A DNA stretch of 64,000 nucleotides from an uncultured Eubacteriales bacterium (GCA_902790015.1 CADAQF010000002.1:1-64000), one strand, 5' to 3'; counted from the stretch's first letter, positions 53,271-63,700 are shown. Made by a program: numbers and translations. Notes: generated by a model not told the origin, from the sequence alone.

Positions 53271-55625
53271 CTACAGCACGCCTGTTTCCAGGCGGTCCGG
53301 GGAACCGGGCGGAGGAGAACCCGCGGGGGTTTTCCCGTCCAGTATGGTCCGCCATCGGCGGGTAAGCAGAACGGAGTCGCGCGGGGCTTCCGTGGTGAAT
53401 ACAAGCAGGGGAGAGAGCTTTAAGCCGCGCAGTTCCTTCCAGTAAGGCTCAAGCTGGACCGGAACCGGGCTCATCATATTCACGCGGCAGCCGTCCGAAA
53501 ACCGCTCGGGCAGCAGGGGATAGCGGGAACCCTTCTGGTCGGTCAGCAGCTGAGACCGGGTACCCTGCCCGCCCGCACAGAGCGCGCAGCTTTTTTTGCC
53601 CTGAGAAAGCCCTCGGTAAGTCCTTTCCGGGCAGTGGGAAAGCAGCATCAGCCGCTGCAGCCCGTACACCTGCAGGAGCCTTTCGCAGCAAGGGGCGGGG
53701 AGGGAGCGGATATCGCCAATGCTCATTTCCCGGGACAGCGTGACGCCCTGAACGCCCTGTGAACAAAGCATCCTCTCGGCCTGCCCGTTCATCACGGGAA
53801 CGGAGGGTCCGGCGTAAAGCGTCCTTTCAAAGCCGAGGCCCAATTGCCCGACCGTGCCCAGGGAGATAGTCACGCCGGATGAGGCGGCCCACTCTCTGAC
53901 CATTAATAGATCGCTGTCCGGCGCGACAGCGGGCAGTTGGAGGATGAGGCGGGGATCCCACCGGGCGGGAAGGAGGCAAAGTGCGTCCTTTCGCCAGTCC
54001 GAAAGGCGGACGATCACCCGGTCAGCCCCGGCGGACAGGCAGGCGCCCGCCCAGGAAGGATCCGGCACGGAAACATACAGCCGGGGCTGATCGAAAGCAA
54101 AAACTGGCGCGTCAGGAAAACAGACTGCGGTATCTTCTTGCTTTGGGCGATGGGATTCCCGCACCGCGTTCTCAAGCATTTCCGCCGCCTGACGACGAAG
54201 CCTGTTCAGCTCCCCGGCGGAAAGAAAGGCGCCTTCGGAATCAAGGGAAAGGGATTCGAGCGTAAACGGCGTATCGCCCAGGCGGGAAATGAAGCGGAGG
54301 GCGGTCTCCTCATTGAGAGCGCGGGCCTGCGCCTGTTCGGCGGCGGCCCCAACGGCTAAGACGGAAACTTCCCCGCAGGAAAAGCGCAGTCTCGCGGGAA
54401 CGCCGGGGCGGGCAAAAAGCTCCGCCCTGACGGGCAGGGGCCTGCGGGCGCGGAGGGCCTTGTCCGTATAGCCCTCCCGCGCACGATTAAGCTGCGCTTC
54501 TGATTCGGTGCGCCATACTTCGGTATGCGGCGCGGCGGCCTCCCTGAGGCGCAGAACGGCCGTGCCGCTGGGGACAGACGGCCCGCTGTAGCGCACGGTC
54601 TGCTGATCCAGACGAAGCCCGTCCTGATCGTTGAGCGGACGCGAAAGCGCAACCTCGGCCAGATAAGCGTCCTTGCCCTTGCGGCAGGAAAGGGTTTCGC
54701 CGATATTCAGTCCTTTGGCGGCGGCAAATTCCGGGTAAATGATCCCGCGGTCTTCCTTTCCCGCGGGATAACCGGCGGTAAACGAACCGCGGGAAAAGAT
54801 CTGCGTAAGCTCCTCCATGGCCTTTTCGTCGTGCGGCCTGAAGGTGCCGGAAAGGATCTGATCCAGCGCTTCCCGATAAAGGCGGGTGACGGTAAAAACA
54901 TACTCCGGTCTTTTTAGCCGGCCTTCGATTTTGAGCGAGCTTACGCCCGCCGCAAGCAGCAGCGGAAGCTGATCCCGCGCGCACAGATCGGCCGGGGAAA
55001 GCCAGCAGGCCTTTTGCCCGCGGTATTCGTAGCTCAGCCTGCAGGGCTGCGCGCACCGGCCGCGGTTGCCGGACCGCGGCCCTATCCAGGACGACAGCCC
55101 GCACTGCCCGCTCACGCTGACGCACAGCGCGCCGTGCGCGAACACCTCCGTTTCAAGCCCGGCTTCCCGGGCCGAAGCGATGTCCTCCAGGCTGCATTCC
55201 CGGGCCAGCACCGCCCGCTTAACGCCTATTTTCTTAAGCCAGGCCACGCCGCTTTTCTGGTGGATGGTCATCTGCGTGCTGGCGTGCACGGTGAGGGAAG
55301 GAAATTCCTCCCGGAGGATTTTGAGCACCCCCAGGTCCTGCACGAGCACCGCGTCGGCGCCCATGGCTTCAAGCATACGCAGGGTGTCCCTCACCCGGTC
55401 AAGCTCCTGCTCCTTGCACAGGGTATTGACCGTCACGTGTATGCGGCAGCCGTACAGGTGGGCAAAATCGATGGCTTTTTTTGTGTCCTCTTCAGAAAAG
55501 CCGACGTCCGCCCGGGCGCCGAAAAAGCTGGTGCCCAGGTAAACGGCGTCCGCCCCCGCGGATACGGCGGCGCGCAGGGCCTCCATGCTGCCTGCCGGAG
55601 CCAGCAGCTCCACCCGGTCAGGCAT
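53271..55625 (-). CDS. U32-family peptidase-like protein with DUF3656 region
   Basis: The start at 55625 (MPDRVELLAPAGSMEALR) follows AAAGGAG and overlaps zapA by 8 bases. The 784 residues begin with the U32 TIM-barrel (AGADAVYLGTSFFGARAD) and carry the U32 signature EVFAHGALCVSVSGQC and the further Cys pair NRGRCAQPC. A DUF3656-type region and a second barrel-like part follow. Characterised relatives (TrhP, RlhA) hydroxylate tRNA or 23S rRNA using prephenate and an Fe-S cluster, so an RNA-modifying role is more likely than proteolysis. Which RNA is modified cannot be told. Confidence 0.88.
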   Translation of the reverse strand: MPDRVELLAPAGSMEALRAAVSAGADAVYLGTSFFGARADVGFSEEDTKKAIDFAHLYGCRIHVTVNTLCKEQELDRVRDTLRMLEAMGADAVLVQDLGVLKILREEFPSLTVHASTQMTIHQKSGVAWLKKIGVKRAVLARECSLEDIASAREAGLETEVFAHGALCVSVSGQCGLSSWIGPRSGNRGRCAQPCRLSYEYRGQKACWLSPADLCARDQLPLLLAAGVSSLKIEGRLKRPEYVFTVTRLYREALDQILSGTFRPHDEKAMEELTQIFSRGSFTAGYPAGKEDRGIIYPEFAAAKGLNIGETLSCRKGKDAYLAEVALSRPLNDQDGLRLDQQTVRYSGPSVPSGTAVLRLREAAAPHTEVWRTESEAQLNRAREGYTDKALRARRPLPVRAELFARPGVPARLRFSCGEVSVLAVGAAAEQAQARALNEETALRFISRLGDTPFTLESLSLDSEGAFLSAGELNRLRRQAAEMLENAVRESHRPKQEDTAVCFPDAPVFAFDQPRLYVSVPDPSWAGACLSAGADRVIVRLSDWRKDALCLLPARWDPRLILQLPAVAPDSDLLMVREWAASSGVTISLGTVGQLGLGFERTLYAGPSVPVMNGQAERMLCSQGVQGVTLSREMSIGDIRSLPAPCCERLLQVYGLQRLMLLSHCPERTYRGLSQGKKSCALCAGGQGTRSQLLTDQKGSRYPLLPERFSDGCRVNMMSPVPVQLEPYWKELRGLKLSPLLVFTTEAPRDSVLLTRRWRTILDGKTPAGSPPPGSPDRLETGVL

Positions 55626-55887
55626 GAGTGTCCTGCTCCTTTTTGGAGGCTTCGTACAGGCGGGTGCGCAGGGCCTGGTTTTCCTTCTGCGCCTCAAACA
55701 GCTCCTCCGCGATGGACAGCGCGGCCACTACCGCGGCGATCTCCTGACTCATGGACGTATGCAGGGATACTTCGCCGATCTTGCGGTCCACGTAGCTGGC
55801 GACGCGGCGCGTCCATTCCTCGTCGCCGGAGCTGCTCAGGGTGTACTCGCGGCCCCCGATATTGACCGTGAGCGTATTTTTGTTCAT
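55618..55887 (-). CDS. zapA: cell division protein ZapA
   Basis: ZapA bundles FtsZ filaments at the division site. The 89 residues show the ZapA start KNTLTVNIGGREYTLSSSG, YVDRKIGEV and a C-terminal coiled coil (AEELFEAQKENQALRTRL). AGGAGG-like sequence precedes the ATG. It is the first gene of the zapA-U32-mutS2-regulator-kinase-ispE operon. Confidence 0.9.
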   Translation of the reverse strand: MNKNTLTVNIGGREYTLSSSGDEEWTRRVASYVDRKIGEVSLHTSMSQEIAAVVAALSIAEELFEAQKENQALRTRLYEASKKEQDTHA

Positions 55888-55925
55888 GAAAATCCTCCAG
55901 ACTATCTTCTTTACGCTTTATGATA

Positions 55926-55954
55926 ATAATAATATTGTTTTGACGCTTTGTCAA
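55926..55954 (-). promoter_or_regulatory. promoter of the zapA operon
   Basis: On the minus strand, TTGACA (55954-55949), a 17-base spacer and TATTAT (55931-55926), just beyond the stop codon of the ABC fusion gene. Confidence 0.75.
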
Positions 55955-55955
55955 A

Positions 55956-58610
55956 TCATTCGGTCCGCAGGGCGGCCACCGGGTCCTTCCTGCGGGCGGC
56001 CCCGGAGGGAATCAGCCCGGCAAGCAGTGTCAGCAGCATGGATATGGCGATCAGGATGCCCGCGCTTCCGGCCGGCAGTACGGCGGTGGCGCTGATGCCG
56101 GTCAGGTTATGGATGATGATATTGACTACCACGTTGAGCCCCAAAGTACACAGGATGCCTATCACGCCGGACACGAAGCCGACGATGAGGGTCTCTGCGT
56201 TGAACACGCGGCTTACGTCCCGCTTGGAAGCGCCGATGGCGCGCAGGATGCCGATCTCCTTGGTGCGCTCCAGCACGGAAATATAGGTGATGATGCCTAT
56301 CATCAGGGAGGACACCACCAGGGAAATGGCCACGAAGGCGATCAGCACATAGCTTACGGCGTTCACAATGTCGGTGACGCTGGACATGAGGGCGCCCACC
56401 ACGTCCGTGTAGGTGATGGCGCTTCCTTCCCCGGCCTCTTCGTTGTAGCGGTCGATGAGGGCGGCGATTTTTTCCTTGCTCTCAAAGTCCCGGGCGTAGA
56501 TATAGATGGTCGAGGGATCCTCCAGGTCAAATACGCCCAGCTTCTCCAGGTTGTCCTCATAGGTCGCGTCGGACGCGTATTCGCCGGAGGCCATCGCAGA
56601 CTGTATCATTTTCTGCAGCTGCTCTTCGCTCATGGTGCCCAGCATTGCCTTGTACATGGCGGGCATCTCCTTGCCGGTCGCCTGCCTGTAAAGCTCCGGT
56701 ATGCTTTCCCGGGTGACGGTGAACGCCGCAGACGCCTCGCTTCCCGGGAAGGGGAAGCCGGTCATCACGTCCACCTCCGGGTTTGCCCGCTGCGCCTGAA
56801 CGACCGCGCTTTTTTCGGTGTATTCGGAGGCGAAGCCGTTAAGCGCGCTCAGATACCCGATCGCGCCCGAAGCGCCGGCCTGGGTGGAAACGGCGTCCTC
56901 CCGGGGCCGGATGATGCCCACGATCTTAAGCTCCGGCGAGTGTTCCAGCGCCCGGCGGACAAAAGCGGGGTCGGAGCTTTTGTCCAGATAGGAGCCGTTT
57001 TCCCGGGCCTCGTACAGGTCGCAGGGCATCAGCAGCCGGAAAGAAAGGCCCATGAGTTCCTCATAGGTGTAGGTGGTGACAGGAACGCTTATTTCCTCTC
57101 CCTGGATGGTGCGCCTGGTCAGCTCGGCTATTTCGCTCTGGTCCCGCAGGCCTAAGGTATACAGCGTATAATCGCTGATCGATCCGCGGCGGGTGGTGAT
57201 GATGACCAGCTCGTTATATTCCCGGGGGAAGCGGCCGCACATGACCTCGTACTGTTCGTTCATCATCTCCTCGTTATCCAGCAGCTGGGAAAAAACGTCC
57301 ATGTAGGAAAGGCCCATGCCCGCCAGTTCCGAGGAACTGATCACGCCCATCATCGCGTTGTCGGTGCCGATCAGTCCTGACTGGCTGAGCACCTGGCTGG
57401 GGTTCACCTGGATGTATTCCCCGTCCGAAAGGCGGTAAATGTTCAGGGTATCCTCATAGCCGTAGCGGATATCGGACACCAGCGGCCTCACGTCGCTGTC
57501 TTTCCCGTCCAGCCAGCGTTTGAAGGACTTGAGGTCGTTATGGGTCATGGTGGCGTTCATGCTGTTGAGCATGCGGCTCATGACGTCGCCGGATATGACG
57601 GTGCCTGCCTCGGCCTCCCGCCGGGTGTCCTCCTGGGCCATCATGGCGGCCATCATGCCCGACATATCCATGGAGCTGCGCTGTATCTGCACCGGATAGG
57701 TGGACAGCGTATCCCGCTGCACGCGGTCTATGTACATTTTGACGCCGGTCGAGATGGACAGTATCAGCGCGATGCCGATGATGCCGATGGACCCGGCGAA
57801 GCTGGTCAGGAAGGTGCGGCCCTTCTTGGTCATCAGGTTCTGGAAGGACAACGACAGCGCCGTCAGAAAGCTCATGGAGGGCTTTTTTTCGGCGGGCGGG
57901 GCGGTCAGGCTTTCCTGAACGAGCTCCTCCTGGGAGCAGGGGGCGCTGTCGCTTACGACCCGGCCGTCCTTTAACTGTATGATGCGGGTGGCGAACTCGT
58001 CGGCCAGATCCGGGTTGTGGGTCACCATGATGACCAGCCTGTCCCGGGCGATTTCCTTGAGCAGGCCCATCACCTGAAGGCCCGTCTCGCTGTCCAGCGC
58101 GCCGGTGGGCTCGTCGGCCAGGAGTATTTCCGGGTCGTTCACCAGCGCGCGGGCGATGGCCACGCGCTGCATCTGCCCGCCGCTCATCTGGTTGGGCTTT
58201 TTCTTCGCCTGGTCCTCAAGCCCCACCTGTCTGAGCGCCTCCATGGCGCGCGTCTTTCTTTCCTGCCGGCTCACCCCGGACAGGGTCAGCGCCAGCTCCA
58301 CGTTTGAAAGCACGGTCTGGTGGGGGATCAGGTTATAGCTCTGAAATACGAAGCCGACGCGGTGGTTGCGGTAATTGTCCCAGTCCCTGTCTCTGAATTC
58401 GCGGGTGGAGCGGCCGGAAATGAGCAGCTCCCCGCCGTCTGCGTGATCAAGCCCGCCGATGATGTTAAGCAGCGTCGTCTTGCCGCAGCCGGAGGGCCCC
58501 AGCACCGCCACGAACTCGCTGCGGCGAAGGGACATATCCACCCCTCTGAGCGCTTCCACGCGGGTGCTGCCCGCCTGGAAATATTTGGTCAGTTGCCGAA
58601 GTTCCAGCAT
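55956..58610 (-). CDS. MacB-like ABC transporter, ATPase fused to FtsX-type permease
   Basis: The start at 58610 (MLELRQLTKYFQAGS) follows GGGGG; the frame upstream lacks a ribosome-binding site. Residues about 1-230 are a LolD/MacB-type ATPase (Walker A GPSGCGKTTLLN, signature QMSGGQMQRVAIARAL, Walker B EILLADEPTGALD, H-loop VMVTHNPD, here preceded by Ile). A membrane helix near 295 is followed by a very large extracellular domain (about 320-720) and three C-terminal helices of FtsX type (LVVSSLMIGIITYISVLERTKEIGILRAIGA is split as ITYISVLERTKEIGILRAIG). Such mechanotransmission systems export peptides or drive envelope processes. No partner gene is adjacent. Confidence 0.9.
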   Translation of the reverse strand: MLELRQLTKYFQAGSTRVEALRGVDMSLRRSEFVAVLGPSGCGKTTLLNIIGGLDHADGGELLISGRSTREFRDRDWDNYRNHRVGFVFQSYNLIPHQTVLSNVELALTLSGVSRQERKTRAMEALRQVGLEDQAKKKPNQMSGGQMQRVAIARALVNDPEILLADEPTGALDSETGLQVMGLLKEIARDRLVIMVTHNPDLADEFATRIIQLKDGRVVSDSAPCSQEELVQESLTAPPAEKKPSMSFLTALSLSFQNLMTKKGRTFLTSFAGSIGIIGIALILSISTGVKMYIDRVQRDTLSTYPVQIQRSSMDMSGMMAAMMAQEDTRREAEAGTVISGDVMSRMLNSMNATMTHNDLKSFKRWLDGKDSDVRPLVSDIRYGYEDTLNIYRLSDGEYIQVNPSQVLSQSGLIGTDNAMMGVISSSELAGMGLSYMDVFSQLLDNEEMMNEQYEVMCGRFPREYNELVIITTRRGSISDYTLYTLGLRDQSEIAELTRRTIQGEEISVPVTTYTYEELMGLSFRLLMPCDLYEARENGSYLDKSSDPAFVRRALEHSPELKIVGIIRPREDAVSTQAGASGAIGYLSALNGFASEYTEKSAVVQAQRANPEVDVMTGFPFPGSEASAAFTVTRESIPELYRQATGKEMPAMYKAMLGTMSEEQLQKMIQSAMASGEYASDATYEDNLEKLGVFDLEDPSTIYIYARDFESKEKIAALIDRYNEEAGEGSAITYTDVVGALMSSVTDIVNAVSYVLIAFVAISLVVSSLMIGIITYISVLERTKEIGILRAIGASKRDVSRVFNAETLIVGFVSGVIGILCTLGLNVVVNIIIHNLTGISATAVLPAGSAGILIAISMLLTLLAGLIPSGAARRKDPVAALRTE

Positions 58611-58780
58611 TCCCGTATCCCCCGAAATGATAAATGCGGTAGACAGAAATATCCCAGTCCAGTTTAACACAATAAGATGAAAATGAAAATGAACAATAAA
58701 GCGGGAAAAGGGACAAAATCGTGTCAAAAGGGAAACGCCGCAGCCACGCCAATTGTCGGACGAAAATTTCAGACGGTCGA

Positions 58781-58809
58781 TTGACAGATGGTATATTTGG
58801 CATTATACT
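58781..58809 (+). promoter_or_regulatory. promoter of mgtE and its leader ORF
   Basis: TTGACA (58781-58786), a 17-base spacer and TATACT (58804-58809). The predicted transcript starts near 58816 and has a leader of about 175 bases before mgtE. Confidence 0.8.
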
Positions 58810-58842
58810 TTACTTACAACACAACAAAAGGAGGTGCCGGTA

Positions 58843-58920
58843 ATGGACGACGGAAGATGTCAGGCGGGCGATGACATACCTTTATCGCGGACAGTGCCGG
58901 CTCCGGCGCTTTTCGGATAA
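58843..58920 (+). CDS. candidate mgtE leader peptide, 25 residues
   Basis: The ATG at 58843 follows a very strong AAAGGAGGTG site at 7 bases and encodes MDDGRCQAGDDIPLSRTV then PAPALFG before TAA. It is acidic at the start and has prolines later. A small GCCGG-CT-CCGGC hairpin followed by GCTTTT overlaps its end. Ribosome behaviour on acidic or proline-containing leaders controls Mg2+ transporter genes in enterobacteria (MgtL); a similar role here is an inference. No homologue is known to me. Confidence 0.55.
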   Translation: MDDGRCQAGDDIPLSRTVPAPALFG

Positions 58921-58992
58921 AAACATTCATCGATCGCTCTTCTTCTGTTTCTCGAACGACTGACAATCGTACGGCAGAAAGGAGGGATTCCC

Positions 58993-60360
58993 TTGGAATG
59001 GGAAAAAATGGTCGAACGCCTGACGGCGCTGTTGAACAACGGCAAGCACAGTGAGCTCCGCGGCGCGCTGATGATGCTCAACGAGGTGGACATCGCGCAT
59101 TTCATGGAGTCGCTGGACAAGGAAAAGCTGCTGCTCTGCTTCAGGGTGCTGCCCAAGGACATTTCGGCGGACGTATTCACCTATATGTCCGGCGAGCAGA
59201 AGCAGACACTGATCGAATCCATCGGAGACAACGAAATCCGTTCCCTGATCGAGGACATGTTCCTGGACGACACGGTGGACTTTCTGGAGGAGCTTCCGGC
59301 CAACGTGGTCCGCAGGGTGCTGCAGAATACCAGCGAAGAAAAGCGGAACCTGATCAATCAGTTCTTCCGCTACCCCGAAAATTCCGCGGGCTCCCTGATG
59401 ACCATCGAATATATGGAGCTCAAGACCGGCCTGAACGTCCGCCAGGCCATGGACCTGATCCGCGAAACCGGCCTGGACAAGGAAACCATCTATACCCTTT
59501 ACATCATTGACAGCGCCCGCCGCCTGATCGGCACCATTGCCTTAAGGACGCTGATCCTTTCCCGCGACGAGGTGCTGATCGATTCGCTGATGGATACCAA
59601 TATCATCAGCGTCCGCACGCTGGACGACCAGGAAAAGGTCGCCGAGACCGTGCGCGAATACGACCTGATGACCATCCCGGTGGTGGATAACGAAAACCGC
59701 CTGGTGGGCATCATCACCGCCGACGACATCATGGACGTCATCGAAGAAGAGAACACCGAGGACTTCGAAAAGATGGCCGCCCTGACGCCCTCGGAGGAGG
59801 AATACTTAAAGACTTCTCCCTGGAAGCTGGCCAAGAACCGCATGCCCTGGCTTCTGCTGCTGGCCACCGTGGCCATTTTCACCGGCATGATCATCACCAA
59901 CTATGAAGACGTGCTCAGCACCTCCGCCATGGGCATCGTTCTGACGGCGTGCATCCCGATGCTGATGGATACGGGCGGCAACTGCGGCGCGCAGGCCTCC
60001 ACGCTGATGATCCGCGGTATCGCGCTGGGCGAGATCGAGTTCAAGGATATCGGCCGGGCCCTGTGGAAGGAATTCAGGGTCGCGCTGATCGTGGGCGCGG
60101 TGCTGTCCGTGTTCACGTTCCTGCGCGTATTGCTGATCAACCATGCCACGGTCCCCGTGTGTCTGATCGTGTCCGGCTCGCTTTACTGTACGGTCATCCT
60201 GGCCAAGGCGCTGGGCTGCGCGCTGCCGCTGACCGCCAAAAAGCTCGGCTTTGACCCCGCGCTGATGGCCAGTCCCCTGATCACCACCATCGTGGACATG
60301 ACCTCCCTGACCATCTATTTCTCCATCGCCACCGCGGTGATGCATCAGATAAACGTCTGA
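58993..60360 (+). CDS. mgtE: magnesium transporter MgtE
   Basis: MgtE is a Mg2+-gated Mg2+ channel. A TTG start at 58993 is supported by AAAGGAGGG at 8 bases; the first internal ATG has no site. The 455 residues comprise the superhelical N domain (about 1-125), a tandem CBS domain (about 130-260, TLYIIDSARRLIGTIALRTL, LMTIPVVDNENRLVG) and five membrane helices (about 280-450). The pore signature is in MLMDTGGNCGAQASTLMIRG and the end is DMTSLTIYFSIATAVM. The family's cytoplasmic domains close the pore at high Mg2+. A leader ORF lies upstream and a terminator downstream. Confidence 0.96.
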   Translation: MEWEKMVERLTALLNNGKHSELRGALMMLNEVDIAHFMESLDKEKLLLCFRVLPKDISADVFTYMSGEQKQTLIESIGDNEIRSLIEDMFLDDTVDFLEELPANVVRRVLQNTSEEKRNLINQFFRYPENSAGSLMTIEYMELKTGLNVRQAMDLIRETGLDKETIYTLYIIDSARRLIGTIALRTLILSRDEVLIDSLMDTNIISVRTLDDQEKVAETVREYDLMTIPVVDNENRLVGIITADDIMDVIEEENTEDFEKMAALTPSEEEYLKTSPWKLAKNRMPWLLLLATVAIFTGMIITNYEDVLSTSAMGIVLTACIPMLMDTGGNCGAQASTLMIRGIALGEIEFKDIGRALWKEFRVALIVGAVLSVFTFLRVLLINHATVPVCLIVSGSLYCTVILAKALGCALPLTAKKLGFDPALMASPLITTIVDMTSLTIYFSIATAVMHQINV

Positions 60361-60420
60361 CCGTTCCCTTTGCCGGCTTCCCGGCTTCGCGCGGCCGGCC
60401 ATATCGACCCCGGCAAATAA

Positions 60421-60455
60421 GCCTGCCTTCATAATTCGCGAAGGCGGGCTTTTTT
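60421..60455 (+). terminator. terminator of mgtE
   Basis: GCCTGCCTTC (60421-60430) pairs with GAAGGCGGGC (60440-60449) with one G-U pair, followed by TTTTTT. Confidence 0.9.
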
Positions 60456-60705
60456 GCAGGCTGATTTTTTCGGCCTGATCAGGAAAAAATGTAAATAATT
60501 GTATTCGCCAAAGCATGCGAATGCTCCGCTTTGCGCTGCCGAATCAGATATATTTATATGATATGCCCGTTTTCGGGACGGCTGTCAGCCTCCTGCTTCC
60601 CAGGCCTTTTTCGTTGACGAAAGCAAGGTTTCGCGATAAAATCAAAAATGTGCTGCTGCGCTTTTTTGCCCGGAGAAAGCATATGTACGGAATGGAGGCT
60701 TATCC
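60456..60705 (+). other. gap upstream of the large SH3 protein gene
   Basis: Apart from the promoter at 60614-60642 and a small AGCAT/ATGCT hairpin near 60514-60528, I see nothing in this AT-richer stretch. Confidence 0.5.
60614..60642 (+). promoter_or_regulatory. promoter of the large SH3 protein gene
   Basis: TTGACG (60614-60619), a 17-base spacer and TAAAAT (60637-60642), 63 bases before the GTG start. Confidence 0.7.
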
Positions 60706-63700
60706 GTGAGGAGGCATCTAATAAAAATCCTGTGGCCCCTGCTGCTGGCGCTGTGCCTGACGCTGTCCCTGCCCGCGCTGGCGGGGGACGCGCTGCTTGA
60801 CACCTACGGCATGGACCTGGACCTTTTTTTGACCTATCCCGACCCATACGGGGAAGAGATGAGCCTTTATCCGGAGCCTGCCGGCATCACGGACGGCGCC
60901 ATCGCGCTGTGGTGCTATCTGCCCGACGGGGACGTGTCCCAGGTCACCCTTCATGTAAGCGATGTGAACGGGCTTTACACCTTCATGCCTTCCGAAGGCA
61001 CCGTGTTTCCAGTGACGGACGCGGGGGAAACACTGTCCGGCCCCTTTTTGTGCGAGGTGACCGCCCTGTCCGAGGACGGGGAGGAGGTGACCCTCAGGGT
61101 ATACCTTTCGCTTTCCGCACAGGCTCCTTCGCAGGAAGATGCGCCTGCGTTTTCAGAAACGCCGCTGCCTGATCCCACCGAGGCGCCCGTGCAGGGAGAA
61201 CCGATCTCCGTGACCGTCCATTTCGTGGACGAGGAGGGCCGCTTCATTGCCCCCGACCGCGTGACGACGGTGTGGACCGGCCAGCTGGACGCCGTTTACG
61301 CCGACAATATCGAAGGCTATACCCGCCTGGGCGACGTCGCCCGGATGGTGAACCTGCCCCTGGGCGCAACGGAGGCGGACGATATATATTTTGTCTATCA
61401 GGCCCCTGAACCCACCCCCGTTCCGGCCGATGCCCAGGTGGTCATTGAATACCGGGACACCGCCGGGGAAAAGCTGGCGGAGGATACCGTCGTCATCTGC
61501 CCGGGCGGCGTCACCACGACCGTTTCGGCCGAGCCTGAGGGCCTTTCCGAAAACTACGTTCCTGAAGGGCAGCTTACCCAGGACGTGACCGTGGACGCGG
61601 ATGGCGCCCACCCGGACCGGGTCGTCTTCTATTACACCTACCAGGAGCCCGCTTCTGCCCCCGTCGTCCGCGTGACAGTCCGCCATGTGGATATGCAGGG
61701 CAACGAGCTTTTTCCTGCCCAGGAGCTGATCCTCCCGGAGGGTGAACAGACGACCGTCACGGCGCTGTCATCGGATGCGCTTGGCGGAAACTGGTTTGCG
61801 GCGGACGGGGCCAGTAAGGATCTGACCGTACACGACGAGGGAGACGGGACGCAGACGGTGTTCTTCGTTTATGTGCCCTCGCCTGCGCAGGACGCGGAAA
61901 CGTCCGCGCCCGCGCCTGAGGCCACGCAGGTCCCCGCCGCGCCCACCTTCACGCCTGCGCCCGCGCCGGTGGTCAAGCTGGTGCAGGTGCTGTATGTTTA
62001 TGAAAACGACGAGCTGACCGGTTATTCCAGTTCCCGGCTGGAGCCTGTCTCCGAAGGGGATACGCTGCTGTTTGCAGAGGAGCCCAAACCCGGCTACCGC
62101 CTGGACGGGGACGATGCCCAATTGGTCACGGTCTACGCGGACGGGACGGCGGAACCGGAAACGGTCACCTTCCATTATGTTCAGGCCGCAAAGCCTGAGG
62201 AGACCCCGCCGCTGACCGCGTCCGTGTCCGTCTATTTCCGTACCGAGGACGGCATCAACGTGGCCACGCCCACCATGGCGAAGGTCACAGCCGGCACGCA
62301 GCTCATATACGCCGATCCTCCGGATCTGCCGGACGGCTATGACCAGATCACCCAGCCGCAGACGGTCACCCTTTCGGAAGACGGCACGCTCTACCCGGAC
62401 ACGGTGACCTTCTACTACCGAAAAAGCCAGCCCGAAGAGACCGAGCAGTTTGACGGCCGGACGGACTTTTCCCTTCAGCCCTACAGCGGCTACGCCAAAG
62501 CCCTGCGGACGGTGAATCTGCGCTCTTATCCCGACCAGGGCGACAGCGCCAATATCGTCGCTTCCGTCTCAAGCGACGATCTGATCTACCTGAAAGGCGT
62601 AACCACTTATAAAAACAGCAACTGGTTTTATGTGTCGGTCAACGGGCGCATGGGCTACGTCTCGTCGTCCGTCGTCCGCGAGCTTACCGAGAAGGAAACT
62701 GCCCGGCTGGGCGTCGAAAACCTGGCCGAGGGCACGGACCCTCCAGCCGTGGACCCGGAAACGGGCCTGGTTGAACGCTGGGGGAAAACCACCACCAAGG
62801 TGCGCTACCGTTCTGAGCCCAACGGAAAGGTCATCCGGGAACTGTCAAAAGGCTCCGAGCTCTTCATCCTCTCAGAGGAAGAGACGGACGGGGTCGTCTG
62901 GTACAAAGCGCTTTATAACGGCCGGGAAGGCTGCATCATGGCTGAGTATGTGGATCTGTTCAGCCAGTCCCAGTCCGCGCTCAAGCAGTCCCAGCTGAAA
63001 ACGCCGGTCCCCACCCATACCGTGATGATGACGCGCGTTCCCACGGCCACGCCCACCGTGTTCGTGCCCACCGCCGTCCCGACCCAGACGCCCGTCCCCA
63101 CCACGCCCGCGCCCACTGACACGCCGCCCCTGTACGCAGGATACGGCCTGACGGTATCCCGCACCGCCGTCCGCTCCGGGCTGGACCGGGCGGACGAGGG
63201 CATCCGGGAAATGGTGTCGGTGGATACGCTGGTCACCATCCAGGGACAGGCCTACGTGGACGGCGTCTGCTGGGATTCCGTCACCGTGCTTTCCACCAAT
63301 ACTTCCGGTTTCATGGAGGACAGTCATCTGCGCCGCATTTCCAACGAAGAGGCCGAGATATACCGCCGGGAGCTGGCCACCGCGACGCCCGCCCCCGTGA
63401 TCGATTCCACGCCGGAGCCTTTTTCAGGCATGGCCCGGGCACTGGGAGATTTTATCCCCCTGCGGGCTGACATGAGTTCCAACGCGCAGATCCTGGCGCT
63501 GCTGATGCGCGATTCGGTGGTAAGCGTTCTGAACCAGGAAACCCTGCCGGACGGCCTGACCTGGTGTCTGGCCCAGTACGGGGCGGACATCGGCTACGTC
63601 CGCCGGGATATGATCGAACAGATGAACGACTGGGAGATCGCCGGCTATCTGGCCTCCCTGCGCACGCCCACGCCCGCCCCCGAGGCCACGCAGACGCCCC

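Noticed and set aside
58816-58992. M-box magnesium riboswitch before mgtE
   Set aside because: The leader is about 175 bases and contains a translated-looking ORF. I cannot find the conserved M-box blocks. A covariance search would settle it.
60515-60709. 64-codon ORF ending MYGMEAYP before the SH3 gene
   Set aside because: Its frame spans the promoter of the next gene; the GGAGG inside it serves the GTG start at 60706.
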